DNA from: Hyphomicrobium sp. CS1BSMeth3
GTDB taxonomy: Bacteria; Pseudomonadota; Alphaproteobacteria; Rhizobiales; Hyphomicrobiaceae
Assembly: GCF_900117415.1 (NCBI RefSeq)
Contig: NZ_FPEI01000005.1
Span: forward strand, 930,001 to 994,000
Length of the DNA: 64,000 nucleotides
Reading direction: 5' to 3'
Under the pieces are notes generated by a model. The model saw nothing but the letters and a program-made list of their open reading frames with translations, had not been told where the DNA came from and made no database searches. A program made the translations under genes and the position numbers. Shown in pieces: positions 26,459-35,643 of the stretch (positions are counted from its first letter, which is position 1; every line of letters begins with the position of its first letter).

Positions 26459-28783
26459 TCAGCGGCGCCGCAGTGAGCTCATGGCGCCCGCGAGGGGGCG
26501 GAAGGTGAACGTCACGCGATGGCGCCCTGGCGGCACTTCGACGGCACGGAAGAGCACGTTCGCGCGCAGGATGGGCACACGCCGGCCGTCGATCTCGGCG
26601 ACCCACCAGGGGTGCGAGACGTCGTTGAGGACGACATAGCCGCCATCAGGGCTGTCGGCGTCGATCTCGATGCGCGTGTTGGCATAGGAGGCGAGTGTGG
26701 CCGTGCCCGGACGCCGTGGCTCCTGCCTCGGTTGTGCGCCTTCGATGAGGACGGTCGTGCGGTAGTCCTCATCGGGCCAGCTTCCATCATCGAGCATGAT
26801 CTCGAAGGGGACGGATCGGGCGCGCGTCGCGAAGACGACACGCGGGAGGGCTTCGGGGTTCTCGTAGATCCAGGCATCCTTGGTCCGCTGACGAAGCGGT
26901 AGCGTATCGGGAAGCAGATGCTTGTCGATCTTCTCGATGGGCGCGCCGGCAACGATGTAGCGCAGGCCGAGCAGGTTCGAGAGCGGGCTGCGGTACGAGG
27001 GCATGAGGTGCGAGAACTTGCGCTGATCTGGAAGCGCCGCGTGATCCTCGGCGCCGGTCGCCTTCGTGTAGAGGCCGAGACGCACGGGATTGTAGCCGAG
27101 CGTATTCTCGAGCTGATGGGGAATGCTGGCATTCGGCCAATGGAAGCCGACACCGACCAGCTCGACACGATCGCGGTACGTGGCGTCCGTGCGCACGTGC
27201 GCCTTGAGCCAGGCAATGGTCTCATTGCGGCTCGCCGGATCGAGCACGTCGTAGTGCGCCGGTGGGAGGGCAGACGAGCCGTTGTTGCCATTGTTGAAGC
27301 CGAGGTCGGCGGCGGTGAAGCCTGCCAGCACGAGACCGGCGAGGACCGGCAGCAGCGCGAGGCGCGAGCGTGCCCAGGCGATCAGAAGCGCGGCGGCGGC
27401 GAAGATGCCGGCAGCAATGGCCTTCGGTTGCGGCACGCGTGGCAGGCGGTCGAGGCGCCAGCCGAAGAAAAGCGCGGCGCCCGCGGCGGTCACCAGCAGC
27501 AGCGCGACCACTGCGACCGCGACGTGGCTAGGCTTGATCCAAGGCGCCACGAACAGCCGGTGCGTTGCGTAGCCCGCGAGCACAGCGAACAGGGCGCCGA
27601 TCAGGAAGACCGCATCGGCCGGCCGGCGGTAGAGATCGACGCCGGGGAATAGCGCGTACATCACGCGGAATGCCGGCGTGTACCACCCGAGCGCGTAGAG
27701 CAGCACGAGCATGAGCGCGATCGTGAAGAAGCGGATCTCGCGCGCCCAGAGCTGTCCGCTCAGCAGCCCGGTCGTGACGAGCAGGAACGGGATCGCGCCG
27801 ACGTAGAGGATACCAACGTTCTGGGCCGTGAAGAGGCCGGTGCCACGCCACGTCCAGCTCGGCGGGCCCCAATAGTCGGCGCCGGCTGCGCCGAAGATGT
27901 CGGGGGAGATGAGCGTCAGCAGGAGTGCGGGATGCAGCGAGCCGCGACCAGCGCCGATGAAATCGATCGAGGGCCGATTGGATTCTGCTGCGAGCAGCAG
28001 CGTCATCAGAAGCGGCAACGCGACGAGCGCGATGCCGATGATACCGCCCAGGACGAGCGGCAGCAGCGCGCGCCGGATGGCGCGGGACGGCGCTTCGTCG
28101 CTCAGGAGTTGCCACAGGGCATAGCCCGTCGCGACGTAGAGCGCGAGCAACGCGACCTGGTCGCGGCCGAGCACGATGAGTGCGGCGAAGACGCCGGCGA
28201 GCAGGCCGCTGAGAACGGAGCCTCGCGCGATCGCCCGATCGATGCAGAGCAGCAGCCACGGCAGATAGGCGAGACTCACCACCTGACCGAAGTGTTGCAG
28301 CCGCCATGCCATGGCCGCGCCGAAGCTGAAGACGAGCGCGGCGATCAGCGCGCCTGCCCAGTGCCAGCCGCGATCATGGAAGTAGACGATCATGCCGATG
28401 CCGCCGAAGGCCATGGTGGTGAGCACGGTCATGTCGACGGCCCAGAGGCTCGGATTGCCATTCATCAGCGCCAGCAGCAGGAACGGCGGCGAGAAGATCA
28501 TCGACTGCGGATCAGCGATCTGCGGATGACCGGCGAAGACATAGGGGTTCCACCAGGGCCAGTCGCCGCGGGCGAGGCTCTGCGCGAGGAACTGCACCTG
28601 CGGGTGGAAGTGCGCCTTGGCATCCCATGGGATCGTCGAGACACCCGCGATCCACCGCCATGCCATACCGGCGAAGAGGACGACGTAGGCCGCGATGATC
28701 GGCGCACGCGCCCAGTCGCCAGCCGCGCGTGCCGGCGTGAGGTCGGCCGCCAGATCGGAGAGGCGCAGGCGGCGAGATGGCAT
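26459..28783 (-). CDS. YfhO-like polytopic membrane protein
   Basis: 774 residues. A dozen or more hydrophobic segments fill residues 25-490, followed by a soluble C-terminal domain (about 500-774). The first loop DAKAHFHPQVQFLAQSLARGDWPWWNPYVFAGHPQIADPQS is typical of bacterial YfhO-type proteins, GT-C-like membrane proteins linked in Bacillus to transfer of sugars onto envelope polymers. Asp53 in this loop is where GT-C enzymes keep a catalytic acid. The acceptor and the lipid-linked sugar donor are unknown. It stands alone; a GT2-GtrA pair that could make a lipid-linked sugar lies 18 kb away. Confidence 0.82.
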   Translation of the reverse strand: MPSRRLRLSDLAADLTPARAAGDWARAPIIAAYVVLFAGMAWRWIAGVSTIPWDAKAHFHPQVQFLAQSLARGDWPWWNPYVFAGHPQIADPQSMIFSPPFLLLALMNGNPSLWAVDMTVLTTMAFGGIGMIVYFHDRGWHWAGALIAALVFSFGAAMAWRLQHFGQVVSLAYLPWLLLCIDRAIARGSVLSGLLAGVFAALIVLGRDQVALLALYVATGYALWQLLSDEAPSRAIRRALLPLVLGGIIGIALVALPLLMTLLLAAESNRPSIDFIGAGRGSLHPALLLTLISPDIFGAAGADYWGPPSWTWRGTGLFTAQNVGILYVGAIPFLLVTTGLLSGQLWAREIRFFTIALMLVLLYALGWYTPAFRVMYALFPGVDLYRRPADAVFLIGALFAVLAGYATHRLFVAPWIKPSHVAVAVVALLLVTAAGAALFFGWRLDRLPRVPQPKAIAAGIFAAAALLIAWARSRLALLPVLAGLVLAGFTAADLGFNNGNNGSSALPPAHYDVLDPASRNETIAWLKAHVRTDATYRDRVELVGVGFHWPNASIPHQLENTLGYNPVRLGLYTKATGAEDHAALPDQRKFSHLMPSYRSPLSNLLGLRYIVAGAPIEKIDKHLLPDTLPLRQRTKDAWIYENPEALPRVVFATRARSVPFEIMLDDGSWPDEDYRTTVLIEGAQPRQEPRRPGTATLASYANTRIEIDADSPDGGYVVLNDVSHPWWVAEIDGRRVPILRANVLFRAVEVPPGRHRVTFTFRPLAGAMSSLRRR

Positions 28784-28961
28784 CGGGCGGGGCTTTCGCG
28801 GGTGAGGTGGGCCGAGGCTTCAGCATGGGAGAAACCGTGCCGGCGCGTCGCGGTCAAGCCGGTCCGAGGCCGCACACCGGCGCGCTGCATTCGCTTGCGC
28901 TCTGACGCCGGCACTCGCTAGGCTGCGGACCGCGAGGAAGAGGTCGAGAGAGGGTGCGGGA

Positions 28962-29759
28962 ATGCTGCTGACGGTTGAAGGGCGCGAGGTCTATGCCGGG
29001 ACCGGCGGGCGCCCGTTCGCGCCGGAGCGGCCGGCCATGGTTTTCATTCATGGTGCCGGGCTCGATCATACCTGCTGGCAGCTCCAGAGCCGCTGGTTCG
29101 CATGGCACGGCTGGTCCGTTCTGGCCGTCGATCTGCCGGGGCATGGGCGTTCGGCCGGGCCGCCGCGCGAGTCGATCGCCGATCTTGTCGCCTTTATTGA
29201 GGCGCTGCTCGCGGCGGCGGGCGTTGCCAAGGCCGCGCTGGTCGGCCACTCCATGGGCGCGATCGTGGCGATCGAGACGGCGGCGAAATCGCCCGACAAG
29301 GTCTCGCATCTGGCGCTGCTCGGTATTGCCTCGGCGATGCCGGTGCATCCGAACCTGCTGAAGAGCGCGCGCGAGAACCCGCCGGCGGCCTATGACATGA
29401 TGACCGGCTGGTGCCACAGTCCGCCGGCCAAGCTCGGCGGCAATACGGCCCCCGGTCTCTGGATGACCGGCGGCTCGCGGGCATTGTTCGCGCATGGCCA
29501 GCAGGGATCGCTCGCCGTCGATCTTGCGGCCTGCGATGCCTGGAAGAGCGGCCCTGAGGCCGCCGCGAAAGTGCAGTGCCCGACGCTGTTTCTCTCCGGC
29601 GAAAGCGATGTCATGACACCGGCCCGAAAGGCGGCCGAGCTCGCCAAGCTCGTGGCCGGTGCGAAGATCACCACACTCCCGCGCTCGGGCCACATGATGA
29701 TGTCCGAGCAGCCGGACGCCACCCTCGACGCTCTCATCGCGCATCTCGGCGCAGCCTGA
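28962..29759 (+). CDS. Alpha/beta hydrolase
   Basis: 265 residues. The oxyanion-hole segment is FIHGAGLDHTCW, the nucleophile elbow GHSMGA, the acid is probably the Asp in GESDVMTP, and the His is in SGHMMMSEQP. The fold fits small-ester, lactone or meta-cleavage-product hydrolases; none can be singled out. No signal peptide is seen, so it is cytoplasmic. It runs in the same direction as the gamma-glutamyltransferase gene, which starts 49 bp after its stop. Confidence 0.85.
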   Translation: MLLTVEGREVYAGTGGRPFAPERPAMVFIHGAGLDHTCWQLQSRWFAWHGWSVLAVDLPGHGRSAGPPRESIADLVAFIEALLAAAGVAKAALVGHSMGAIVAIETAAKSPDKVSHLALLGIASAMPVHPNLLKSARENPPAAYDMMTGWCHSPPAKLGGNTAPGLWMTGGSRALFAHGQQGSLAVDLAACDAWKSGPEAAAKVQCPTLFLSGESDVMTPARKAAELAKLVAGAKITTLPRSGHMMMSEQPDATLDALIAHLGAA

Positions 29760-29808
29760 GCCCTCCTCTCGACCCTCTCCAAGCATCACCGGAAAAGGCC
29801 ACGTCCTC

Positions 29809-31410
29809 ATGCCCAAGCCCACGAGCGCGCTCTCGCCCAACATCTCGCGCAAACGCACAGTGCGGAAGCCCTCGGCACGCTCGCGCGGCGGCATCGTCGT
29901 GACGCAGAACCGGATCGCGTCGGAGGCGGGTGCGCGCGTGCTGAAAGCCGGCGGTCATGCCGTCGATGCGGCTGTTGCAGCGTCGTTCGCCGTCGGCGTC
30001 GCCGAGCCCTGGATGAGCGGCATCGGCGGCGTCGGCGCCATGCTCGTCTACGAGGCGAAGACGGGGAAGATCCGCGCCTTCGACGGCGGCGGACGCAGCC
30101 CCAGGGCGCTCAAGCCCAGTGACTACGAGCTGACTGATCAGGCCGACGCGGGCAATCTCTTCGGCTGGCCGATGGTGAAGGGCAATATCAACACGGTCGG
30201 CGCCAAGGCGGTGATCGCGCCGACGCAGCCGGCATTGCTCGCGCTCGCGCACAAGCACTACGGCACCAAGCGCTGGCGCGATCTGATCAAGCCGGCGATC
30301 GCGCTTGCCGAGGAAGGTCAGCCGGTCGACTGGCACACGGCCCTCAACATCACGGCCGCGATGAAGGACCTTCAGAAGGACCCGGGTGCACGCGCGGTCT
30401 TTCTGCCGAACGGTTTCCCGCCCTATGTGCCTGCAGCCATGGACCCGCGGCCGATGGCGCGCCTGCCGCGTCCCGAGCTGGCACGCACGCTGAAGGCGAT
30501 CGCCGAGGACGGTGCGGGTGTGCTCTACAAGGGGGCGCTGGCGCGCGCGATCGCGGAAGACGTCCAGGCCTTGGGCGGCTACCTCACCGAGGAAGATCTC
30601 GCCGCCGTCGCGCCGCCCGAGCGCGAGCCGCTCACGATCTCCTATCTCGACCGCACGATCCATGTGCTGCCGGAGCTGAACGGCGGGCCGACGCTGGCCG
30701 TCGCCTTTCGCGATCTCGTCAAGCGCCGCAAGAAGCCCGAGGCCAAGCCCAACGAGAAGACGTTCCTCGCGTATGCCGCCGCCATGCAGGCCGCGTGGAA
30801 GCACCGTTTCAAATACATGGGCGATGCCGGCGAGAAGACCGCGCCGACCTCGACGACGCACATTTCCGTGGTCGACCGCGAAGGCAACATGGTGACGCTG
30901 ACGCAGACGTTGCTGACGCTGTTCGGCGCGCGCATCGTCCTGCCGAAGAGCGGCATCCTGATGAACAACGGCATCAACTGGTTCGATCCGACGCCGGGTG
31001 GGCCCAACTCGATTGCGCCTGACGCCCGTGCGCTCGCCAACTACGTGCCGGCCGTGATGACGGGTGGCGGCGCGACGATCGGCATCGGCGGCTGCGGGGG
31101 CCGGCGCATCCTGCCGGCCGTGTTCCAGCTCCTCGCCATGTCGGCCGACTTCGGCTTCGACCTCGATGAAGCCTTCCACCAGCCGCGGCTCGACATTTCC
31201 AATGTCAGCCCGATCATCATCGACCGGCGCCTGCCGCAAAAGGTGATCGATGCGCTGACGGCCGAGCACAAGGCGGTGATCGGCGAGCCTATCGAGTACC
31301 CCTCGAACTTCACGATTGCGGGAGCTGTGCGCCGCGAGCGGGGACGCAATGAAGGTGCGACGGAGCCCCATCACCCCTGGAGCGAAGCCGTCGCCGAGGA
31401 CGAGGTGTAG
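29809..31410 (+). CDS. Gamma-glutamyltransferase family protein
   Basis: 533 residues. N-terminal RGGIVVTQNRIASEAGARVLKAGGHAVDAAVAASFAVGVAEP and GIGGVGAML are the large-subunit hallmarks. The self-cleavage site precedes Thr349 in STTHISVVDREGN, and GGGATIGIGGCGGRRI follows in the small subunit. The family cleaves gamma-glutamyl bonds such as glutathione or acylates related substrates after autoprocessing. Unlike E. coli Ggt there is no signal peptide (the start MPKPTSALSPNISRKRT is basic and not hydrophobic), so the enzyme appears cytoplasmic. The canonical GSG oxyanion triplet appears as GGC, hinting at a different substrate. Confidence 0.88.
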   Translation: MPKPTSALSPNISRKRTVRKPSARSRGGIVVTQNRIASEAGARVLKAGGHAVDAAVAASFAVGVAEPWMSGIGGVGAMLVYEAKTGKIRAFDGGGRSPRALKPSDYELTDQADAGNLFGWPMVKGNINTVGAKAVIAPTQPALLALAHKHYGTKRWRDLIKPAIALAEEGQPVDWHTALNITAAMKDLQKDPGARAVFLPNGFPPYVPAAMDPRPMARLPRPELARTLKAIAEDGAGVLYKGALARAIAEDVQALGGYLTEEDLAAVAPPEREPLTISYLDRTIHVLPELNGGPTLAVAFRDLVKRRKKPEAKPNEKTFLAYAAAMQAAWKHRFKYMGDAGEKTAPTSTTHISVVDREGNMVTLTQTLLTLFGARIVLPKSGILMNNGINWFDPTPGGPNSIAPDARALANYVPAVMTGGGATIGIGGCGGRRILPAVFQLLAMSADFGFDLDEAFHQPRLDISNVSPIIIDRRLPQKVIDALTAEHKAVIGEPIEYPSNFTIAGAVRRERGRNEGATEPHHPWSEAVAEDEV

Positions 31411-31428
31411 GACGGGGAGCTGCTCAGG

Positions 31429-31992
31429 CTAGCCCAGGGTCGCGCCGCACGTGCACTTCTCGGGTTCGCGCGCCCGGATCCAGTCGCGCAGCATCGAGAT
31501 GTCCTCGCTCGAAAGCAGGCGCCGCGCTGCCGGAATGAGGAAGGCGTTCTCCCACAGGACGTGCCGCCGCATGGGCACGAAGTGCGCGCGCAGGAGATAG
31601 CCGACCATCTCGGGGTTCTCGGGCGGACCGCCGCGAGCGAGATCATCGAGCGTATCCACGAGCTCCTGATCGAGGCTCGCGTCGTCGGCGTGCTCGAGCA
31701 TGAGCTGATCGAGGCCTGCGAGAAGGTCGGGATTGCCGTGACGGTGGCGGGCGAGGATCGGAAAGAGTGCCTGCTCCTCGAAGGCCACGTGATTGGTCCA
31801 GCCGCGTTCGAGCGCTGTCGAGGCGAGCTGCGCAAGCTGCGGCGCGGCGTTCGCCGGGAGGCCGTCGGCGATGTGCTCCAGCAGGTCGCAGAGATCGAGC
31901 CGCAGGGCATTGTCCTCGTGCAGCAGGCGGATGGGATCCATTGCCCGACAGTTCGCCTCGGTGGGCGCACACGTTTGCCGGTCGTCTGTCAC
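31429..31992 (-). CDS. Hemerythrin HHE domain protein
   Basis: 187 residues. Iron-ligand pattern of the HHE four-helix bundle: LLHEDNALR, NHVAFEEQALFPIL, LEHADDA and RAHFVPMRRHVLWENAFLIP. The C-terminus carries a CTCG pair. Such proteins bind a di-iron site and sense or buffer oxygen, NO or iron. The start is put at GTG 31992 because GAGAGAGGG lies just before it; GTG 32085 has no ribosome site and adds a poorly conserved Cys/Arg-rich stretch. ATG 31941 is another possibility. It is downstream of rarA on the same strand, with 150 bp between. Confidence 0.8.
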   Translation of the reverse strand: MTDDRQTCAPTEANCRAMDPIRLLHEDNALRLDLCDLLEHIADGLPANAAPQLAQLASTALERGWTNHVAFEEQALFPILARHRHGNPDLLAGLDQLMLEHADDASLDQELVDTLDDLARGGPPENPEMVGYLLRAHFVPMRRHVLWENAFLIPAARRLLSSEDISMLRDWIRAREPEKCTCGATLG

Positions 31993-32142
31993 GGGTCTTG
32001 CCCTCTCTCCGCGAGCGCCGGCCTTTTCCCGCGGTCGGCAGACACTGCGGCATCCACCGCATCTCACGAGGCGAAGATATGTCACTGCTATGACAGGGAC
32101 GCCTTGATGCGCATCAAGAGGGGAGGGGCGCGGCGAGGCCTC

Positions 32143-33456
32143 TCAGCGGCCTGATTTCTCGTCGCGGAGCCGCTGCCAATAGGCGAGGCGCTTCCTGATC
32201 TCGCGCTCGAATCCGCGCTCGGGCGGATCGTAGTACTGCTCGCGCTCCATCTCGTCAGGAAAATAGTCCTGCCCGGAGAAGCCTTCCTCCGTCGCGTGAT
32301 CATACTCGTAGCCGGCGCCATAACCCTGCTCGGCCATGAGACGCGTCGGCGCATTGAGAATGTGCTTCGGCGGCGCGAGAGAACCGTTGTTCTTGGCGGC
32401 GCGCATGGCAGCCTTGTAGGCCGTATAGGCGGCATTCGATTTGGGCGCGGTGGCCATGTAGATCGTCGCCTGCGCGAGCGCCAGCTCGCCCTCCGGACTG
32501 CCGAGGAAATCGTAGGTGTCTTTCGCGGCCAGCGCCTGCGTGACGGCTGAAGGATCGGCGAGGCCGATGTCCTCGATGGCCATGCGCACGAGCCGGCGCG
32601 CGAGAAAGAGGCGGTCCTCGCCGCCGTCGAGCATCCGGCAGAGCCAGTAGAGCGCGGCATCGGGATCGGAGCCGCGCACGGCTTTGTGAAGCGCGCTGAT
32701 CAGATTGTAGTGCCCGTCGCGGCTCTTGTCGTAGAGCGGCGCGCGGCGCTGGACGAGCGAGACGAGCGAGGCCGTCGTCATCGGCGGCTCGCCGGGCGCC
32801 ACGGCTGCGAGCACTTCCTCGCAGAGATTGATGAGCGCACGCCCATCGCCATCGGCCATGCCGATCAGGGCTGCGCGCGCATCCGCATCGACCGGCAGCG
32901 CTCGCCCGGTCTCGTGCTCGACGCGCTCGATCAGCTCGCCCATGGCCGTCTCATCGAGGCGGTTCAGAACGAGTGTTGTCGCGCGCGAGAGCAGAGCGCC
33001 GTTGAGCTCGAAGGAGGGGTTCTCCGTCGTCGCGCCGACGAGCGTGATGGTCCCGTCCTCCATGTGCGGCAGGAAGCCGTCCTGCTGGGCGCGATTGAAG
33101 CGATGGATCTCGTCGATGAACAGGAGCGTGCCCCGGCCCTGCTCGCGGCGCGCCTTGGCGCGGTCGAAGGCCTTGCGCAGATCCTGCACGCCCGAGAAGA
33201 TCGCCGAGAGCTGCTCGAACTCGAGCTTTGTCTCCTGGGCAAGGAGGCGCGCGATAGTGGTCTTTCCGACGCCGGGCGGTCCCCAGAGAATGAGGTTCGG
33301 CAGCCGGCCGGCGCGCAGCATCCGCGTCAACGAGCCCTCCGGCCCGACGATGTGTCCCTGACCGACGACCTCGGAGAGTTTCTTTGGCCGCAGACGATCG
33401 GCAAGCGGGCGCGGGGCACCCTGCTCGAGACCGGCAGCTTCAAAAAGGTTCGTCAT
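32143..33456 (-). CDS. rarA: Replication-associated recombination protein A (RarA/MgsA)
   Basis: 437 residues, an AAA+ ATPase of the clamp-loader clade. Walker A is GPPGVGKTT, Walker B LLFIDEIHRF, sensor 1 VGATTENPSFELN, and the C-terminal tetramer region includes HKAVRGSDPDAALYWLCRML. RarA acts at stalled replication forks and recruits or restarts the replisome. ATG 33456 follows GGAGC; a longer reading from 33510 adds an unlikely N-terminus. The tusA-like gene lies 94 bp upstream in the same direction. Confidence 0.96.
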   Translation of the reverse strand: MTNLFEAAGLEQGAPRPLADRLRPKKLSEVVGQGHIVGPEGSLTRMLRAGRLPNLILWGPPGVGKTTIARLLAQETKLEFEQLSAIFSGVQDLRKAFDRAKARREQGRGTLLFIDEIHRFNRAQQDGFLPHMEDGTITLVGATTENPSFELNGALLSRATTLVLNRLDETAMGELIERVEHETGRALPVDADARAALIGMADGDGRALINLCEEVLAAVAPGEPPMTTASLVSLVQRRAPLYDKSRDGHYNLISALHKAVRGSDPDAALYWLCRMLDGGEDRLFLARRLVRMAIEDIGLADPSAVTQALAAKDTYDFLGSPEGELALAQATIYMATAPKSNAAYTAYKAAMRAAKNNGSLAPPKHILNAPTRLMAEQGYGAGYEYDHATEEGFSGQDYFPDEMEREQYYDPPERGFEREIRKRLAYWQRLRDEKSGR

Positions 33457-33550
33457 GCTCTGAGCTCCGCCGCGCACATCTCCGACGCCACGGCGCGCTG
33501 ACCGTGGCAAGGATGGAGCGGCGCCGTCAAGGGCGGCTCAGTGCAGCAGG

Positions 33551-33778
33551 TCAGGCCGTGCGCCGGATCAGGAAGCGATAGACGCCGCCCGCCTCGGAAT
33601 GCTCGACCAGCTCGTGCTTGGTCTGCCGGCAGAAAGCCTGGAAGTCGGCGACGGCGCCGGGATCCGTGGCGAGCACCTCGAGCGTACCGCTGACCGGCAC
33701 CTCGCCGATGGCCTTCTTGGCCTTCAGGATGGGCAGCGGGCAGTTGAGCCCCTTCGCGTCGAGCGTCTTGTCGGCCAT
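33551..33778 (-). CDS. TusA-family sulfur carrier protein
   Basis: 75 residues from ATG 33778. The family signature CPLP occurs at 13-16 in LDAKGLNCPLPILKAKKA; Cys13 would carry persulfide sulfur. The C-terminal half (HELVEHSEAGGVYRFLIRR) matches the ferredoxin-like fold of the family. TusA-like proteins hand sulfur to tRNA thiolation, molybdenum cofactor or oxidative sulfur pathways. No tusBCD, dsr or hdr genes are in the window. An upstream in-frame ATG at 33823 lacks support. Confidence 0.92.
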   Translation of the reverse strand: MADKTLDAKGLNCPLPILKAKKAIGEVPVSGTLEVLATDPGAVADFQAFCRQTKHELVEHSEAGGVYRFLIRRTA

Positions 33779-33910
33779 GTTTGTCGAGCTCCGTGCGCTT
33801 CCCCGGCCTGTTCTGGATGCCACGTCCCTGTTGCGCGAGCCGCGGCGGCCGCTCCATATTCAAGGCTGCGTATAATTGAATGCGACAACGCCGTCGAGAG
33901 GCAGGACTGG

Positions 33911-35029
33911 GTGCGGCCGTTTCTTGTGACGCATGAGATCTTCCGGCGGCCTGCCTTCGGGCGTCATCATCCGCTGGCCACGGGGCGGCAGGCGGCTGTT
34001 CAGGACCTCATCGAGGTGCTCGGCTGGCGCGATCCGGCGTTGACGCGCGTGCCGGAGCTGCCGGGCCGGGCGGTGCTGGAGCGGTTCCATGAGCCCGAGT
34101 ATCTGAGCGCCCTGGAGCAGGCGGACGCGGCCGGTCGGGCCACGGCCGAAATGCGCGAACGCTACAATCTCGGCACGATGGAATGCCCGGTCTTTCCCGG
34201 CCTTTGGGATCGCGCGCGGGCCACTGTCGGCGGCTCCATGCTGGCGGCGGAGCTGGTTCTCGGCGGCGGCATGGCTTTCCATCCGACGGGCGGCACGCAT
34301 CATGGGATGCCCGGCCGCGCCTCGGGTTTCTGTTACCTGAACGATCCCGCATTCGCGGTGCTCCGCCTCCTCGATGGCGGGCTGGCGCGTGTTCTGCACG
34401 TCGATCTCGACGCGCACCACGGCGATGGTGTCGAGGCGGCCTTCGCGGATGACCCGCGTGTTTACATGGCCTCGCTCCACGAGGACGGCCGCTGGCCCGG
34501 TACGGGCCGGCCGGGGGATACGCTCGGCGGGCGCGCGCTGAACGTGCCCGTGCCGCGCGGCATCCATGACAGCGAGTACGCGCTCGTGCTCGAGCGGCTC
34601 GTCTATCCGTTCGTGCGGCGCGCTGAGCCCGAGGCGATCGTCGTGCTGCTCGGCGCGGACGGTCTCGCCGGTGACCCTCTCTCAGGAATGCAGCTCTCGA
34701 ATGATGTGCTGTGGCGGGCTTGCCGGACGCTCGCCGCGATGGCGCCGCGCGCGGTGGTCCTCGGCGGCGGCGGGTACAATCCCTGGACCACGGCGCGGCT
34801 CTGGGCCGGCATGTGGGGCCTGCTTGCGGGGCACGACATTTCGAGCGAGCTGCCACCCTCCGCGCAGACCGTTCTCGCCGGTCTCGACTGCGATCTTGTC
34901 GACGACGAGGACCGCGATCCGGCATGGCTGACGACGCTCGCCGACGCGCCGAACGTCGGGCCGATCCGGCCGGAGGTCGGCGCGTTGATCGCGGGGCATC
35001 CGATGATGCGGGCGCCTTCAATCGCCTGA
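33911..35029 (+). CDS. Histone deacetylase family protein (AcuC/HDAC-like amidohydrolase)
   Basis: 372 residues from GTG 33911, preceded by GAGAGGCAGG. Class I/II HDAC features are HPTGGTHHGMPGRASGFCYLND with the His130-His131 pair, VLHVDLDAHHGDG with Zn ligands Asp167 and His169, GADGLAGDPL with the third ligand Asp, and LGGGGYNPWTTARLW with the transition-state Tyr. It should be an active Zn-dependent deacetylase on acetyl-lysine, acetylpolyamine or a small N-acetyl compound. Its last 12 bases overlap the end of a convergent acetyltransferase gene. Confidence 0.92.
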   Translation: MRPFLVTHEIFRRPAFGRHHPLATGRQAAVQDLIEVLGWRDPALTRVPELPGRAVLERFHEPEYLSALEQADAAGRATAEMRERYNLGTMECPVFPGLWDRARATVGGSMLAAELVLGGGMAFHPTGGTHHGMPGRASGFCYLNDPAFAVLRLLDGGLARVLHVDLDAHHGDGVEAAFADDPRVYMASLHEDGRWPGTGRPGDTLGGRALNVPVPRGIHDSEYALVLERLVYPFVRRAEPEAIVVLLGADGLAGDPLSGMQLSNDVLWRACRTLAAMAPRAVVLGGGGYNPWTTARLWAGMWGLLAGHDISSELPPSAQTVLAGLDCDLVDDEDRDPAWLTTLADAPNVGPIRPEVGALIAGHPMMRAPSIA

Positions 35030-35539
35030 GAGTGCGCGCTCCATGTAGACGGCGTCGTCGCCATAGTCCTTCAGCTTCAGCCGCAGCGCCTCGGTGGTGG
35101 CATCGATGAAGCCGAGTTTCTTCCAGTAGCTGTCGGCGCCGCTGACTGCGATCAGCATGGCTGTCCGAAAGCCCTTGCTCCTGGCAACATCGAGAGCGCG
35201 CGCGCAGATATTCGCGACCACGCCGCCACCTCGCGCATCGGCATCGACGGCAACATCATGCACGTACCAGCAGTCCGATGCGGCGGGGATCTCGCCCAGC
35301 ATCTCATGGAGCGCCGGCGGCTTTTTTCGCATCCACGGGTGGCTGCAGAAGTACCCGACGATGGCAGGGCCGCGTGCGAGCACGAAGCAGCCTTCGGGCG
35401 CGAGGCGAATGCGCTCGGCGAAGATCGCATCCCCTTCCGCATAGGGACCGAGGTGCGCTTTGGAGAGGCGCGCGATGTCGGCAACATCGGCGAGGAAGGC
35501 CGGTCGCCAGAGAGGCTGGTCGGGCATGGCTATCCGCAT
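35018..35539 (-). CDS. GNAT family N-acetyltransferase
   Basis: 173 residues. Acetyl-CoA binding region: VHDVAVDADARGGGVVANICARALDVARSKGF (RGGGV in the place of the usual R/QxxGxG/A), then SYWKKLGF with the common C-terminal beta strand. Substrate unknown. It converges on the deacetylase gene with 12 bp of overlap at the 3' ends. A second ATG at 35527 is possible. It is divergent from the radical SAM gene, with about 100 bp between starts. Confidence 0.85.
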   Translation of the reverse strand: MRIAMPDQPLWRPAFLADVADIARLSKAHLGPYAEGDAIFAERIRLAPEGCFVLARGPAIVGYFCSHPWMRKKPPALHEMLGEIPAASDCWYVHDVAVDADARGGGVVANICARALDVARSKGFRTAMLIAVSGADSYWKKLGFIDATTEALRLKLKDYGDDAVYMERALSGD

Positions 35540-35615
35540 CGGAAACGAGAAAGGTGGTGCTTAGCGTCGCCGGCCCGCCGATTCAACCAGGCCAGCCTCA
35601 CGCGCCGATTGCCCT

Positions 35616-35635
35616 ATATTCGCAAATATGAATAT
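35616..35635. promoter_or_regulatory. AT-rich palindrome before the radical SAM gene, promoter/operator candidate
   Basis: ATATTCGCAAATATGAATAT has outer arms ATATTC/GAATAT and an inner ATATT/AATAT pair. It overlaps TATATT (35615-35620), a good -10-like hexamer, and ends 8 bp before ATG 35644. Such an AT-rich block is conspicuous in this GC-rich DNA. It resembles the symmetry of small winged-helix repressor sites, but no regulator gene is adjacent. Confidence 0.35.
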
Positions 35636-35643
35636 GATTGCGC

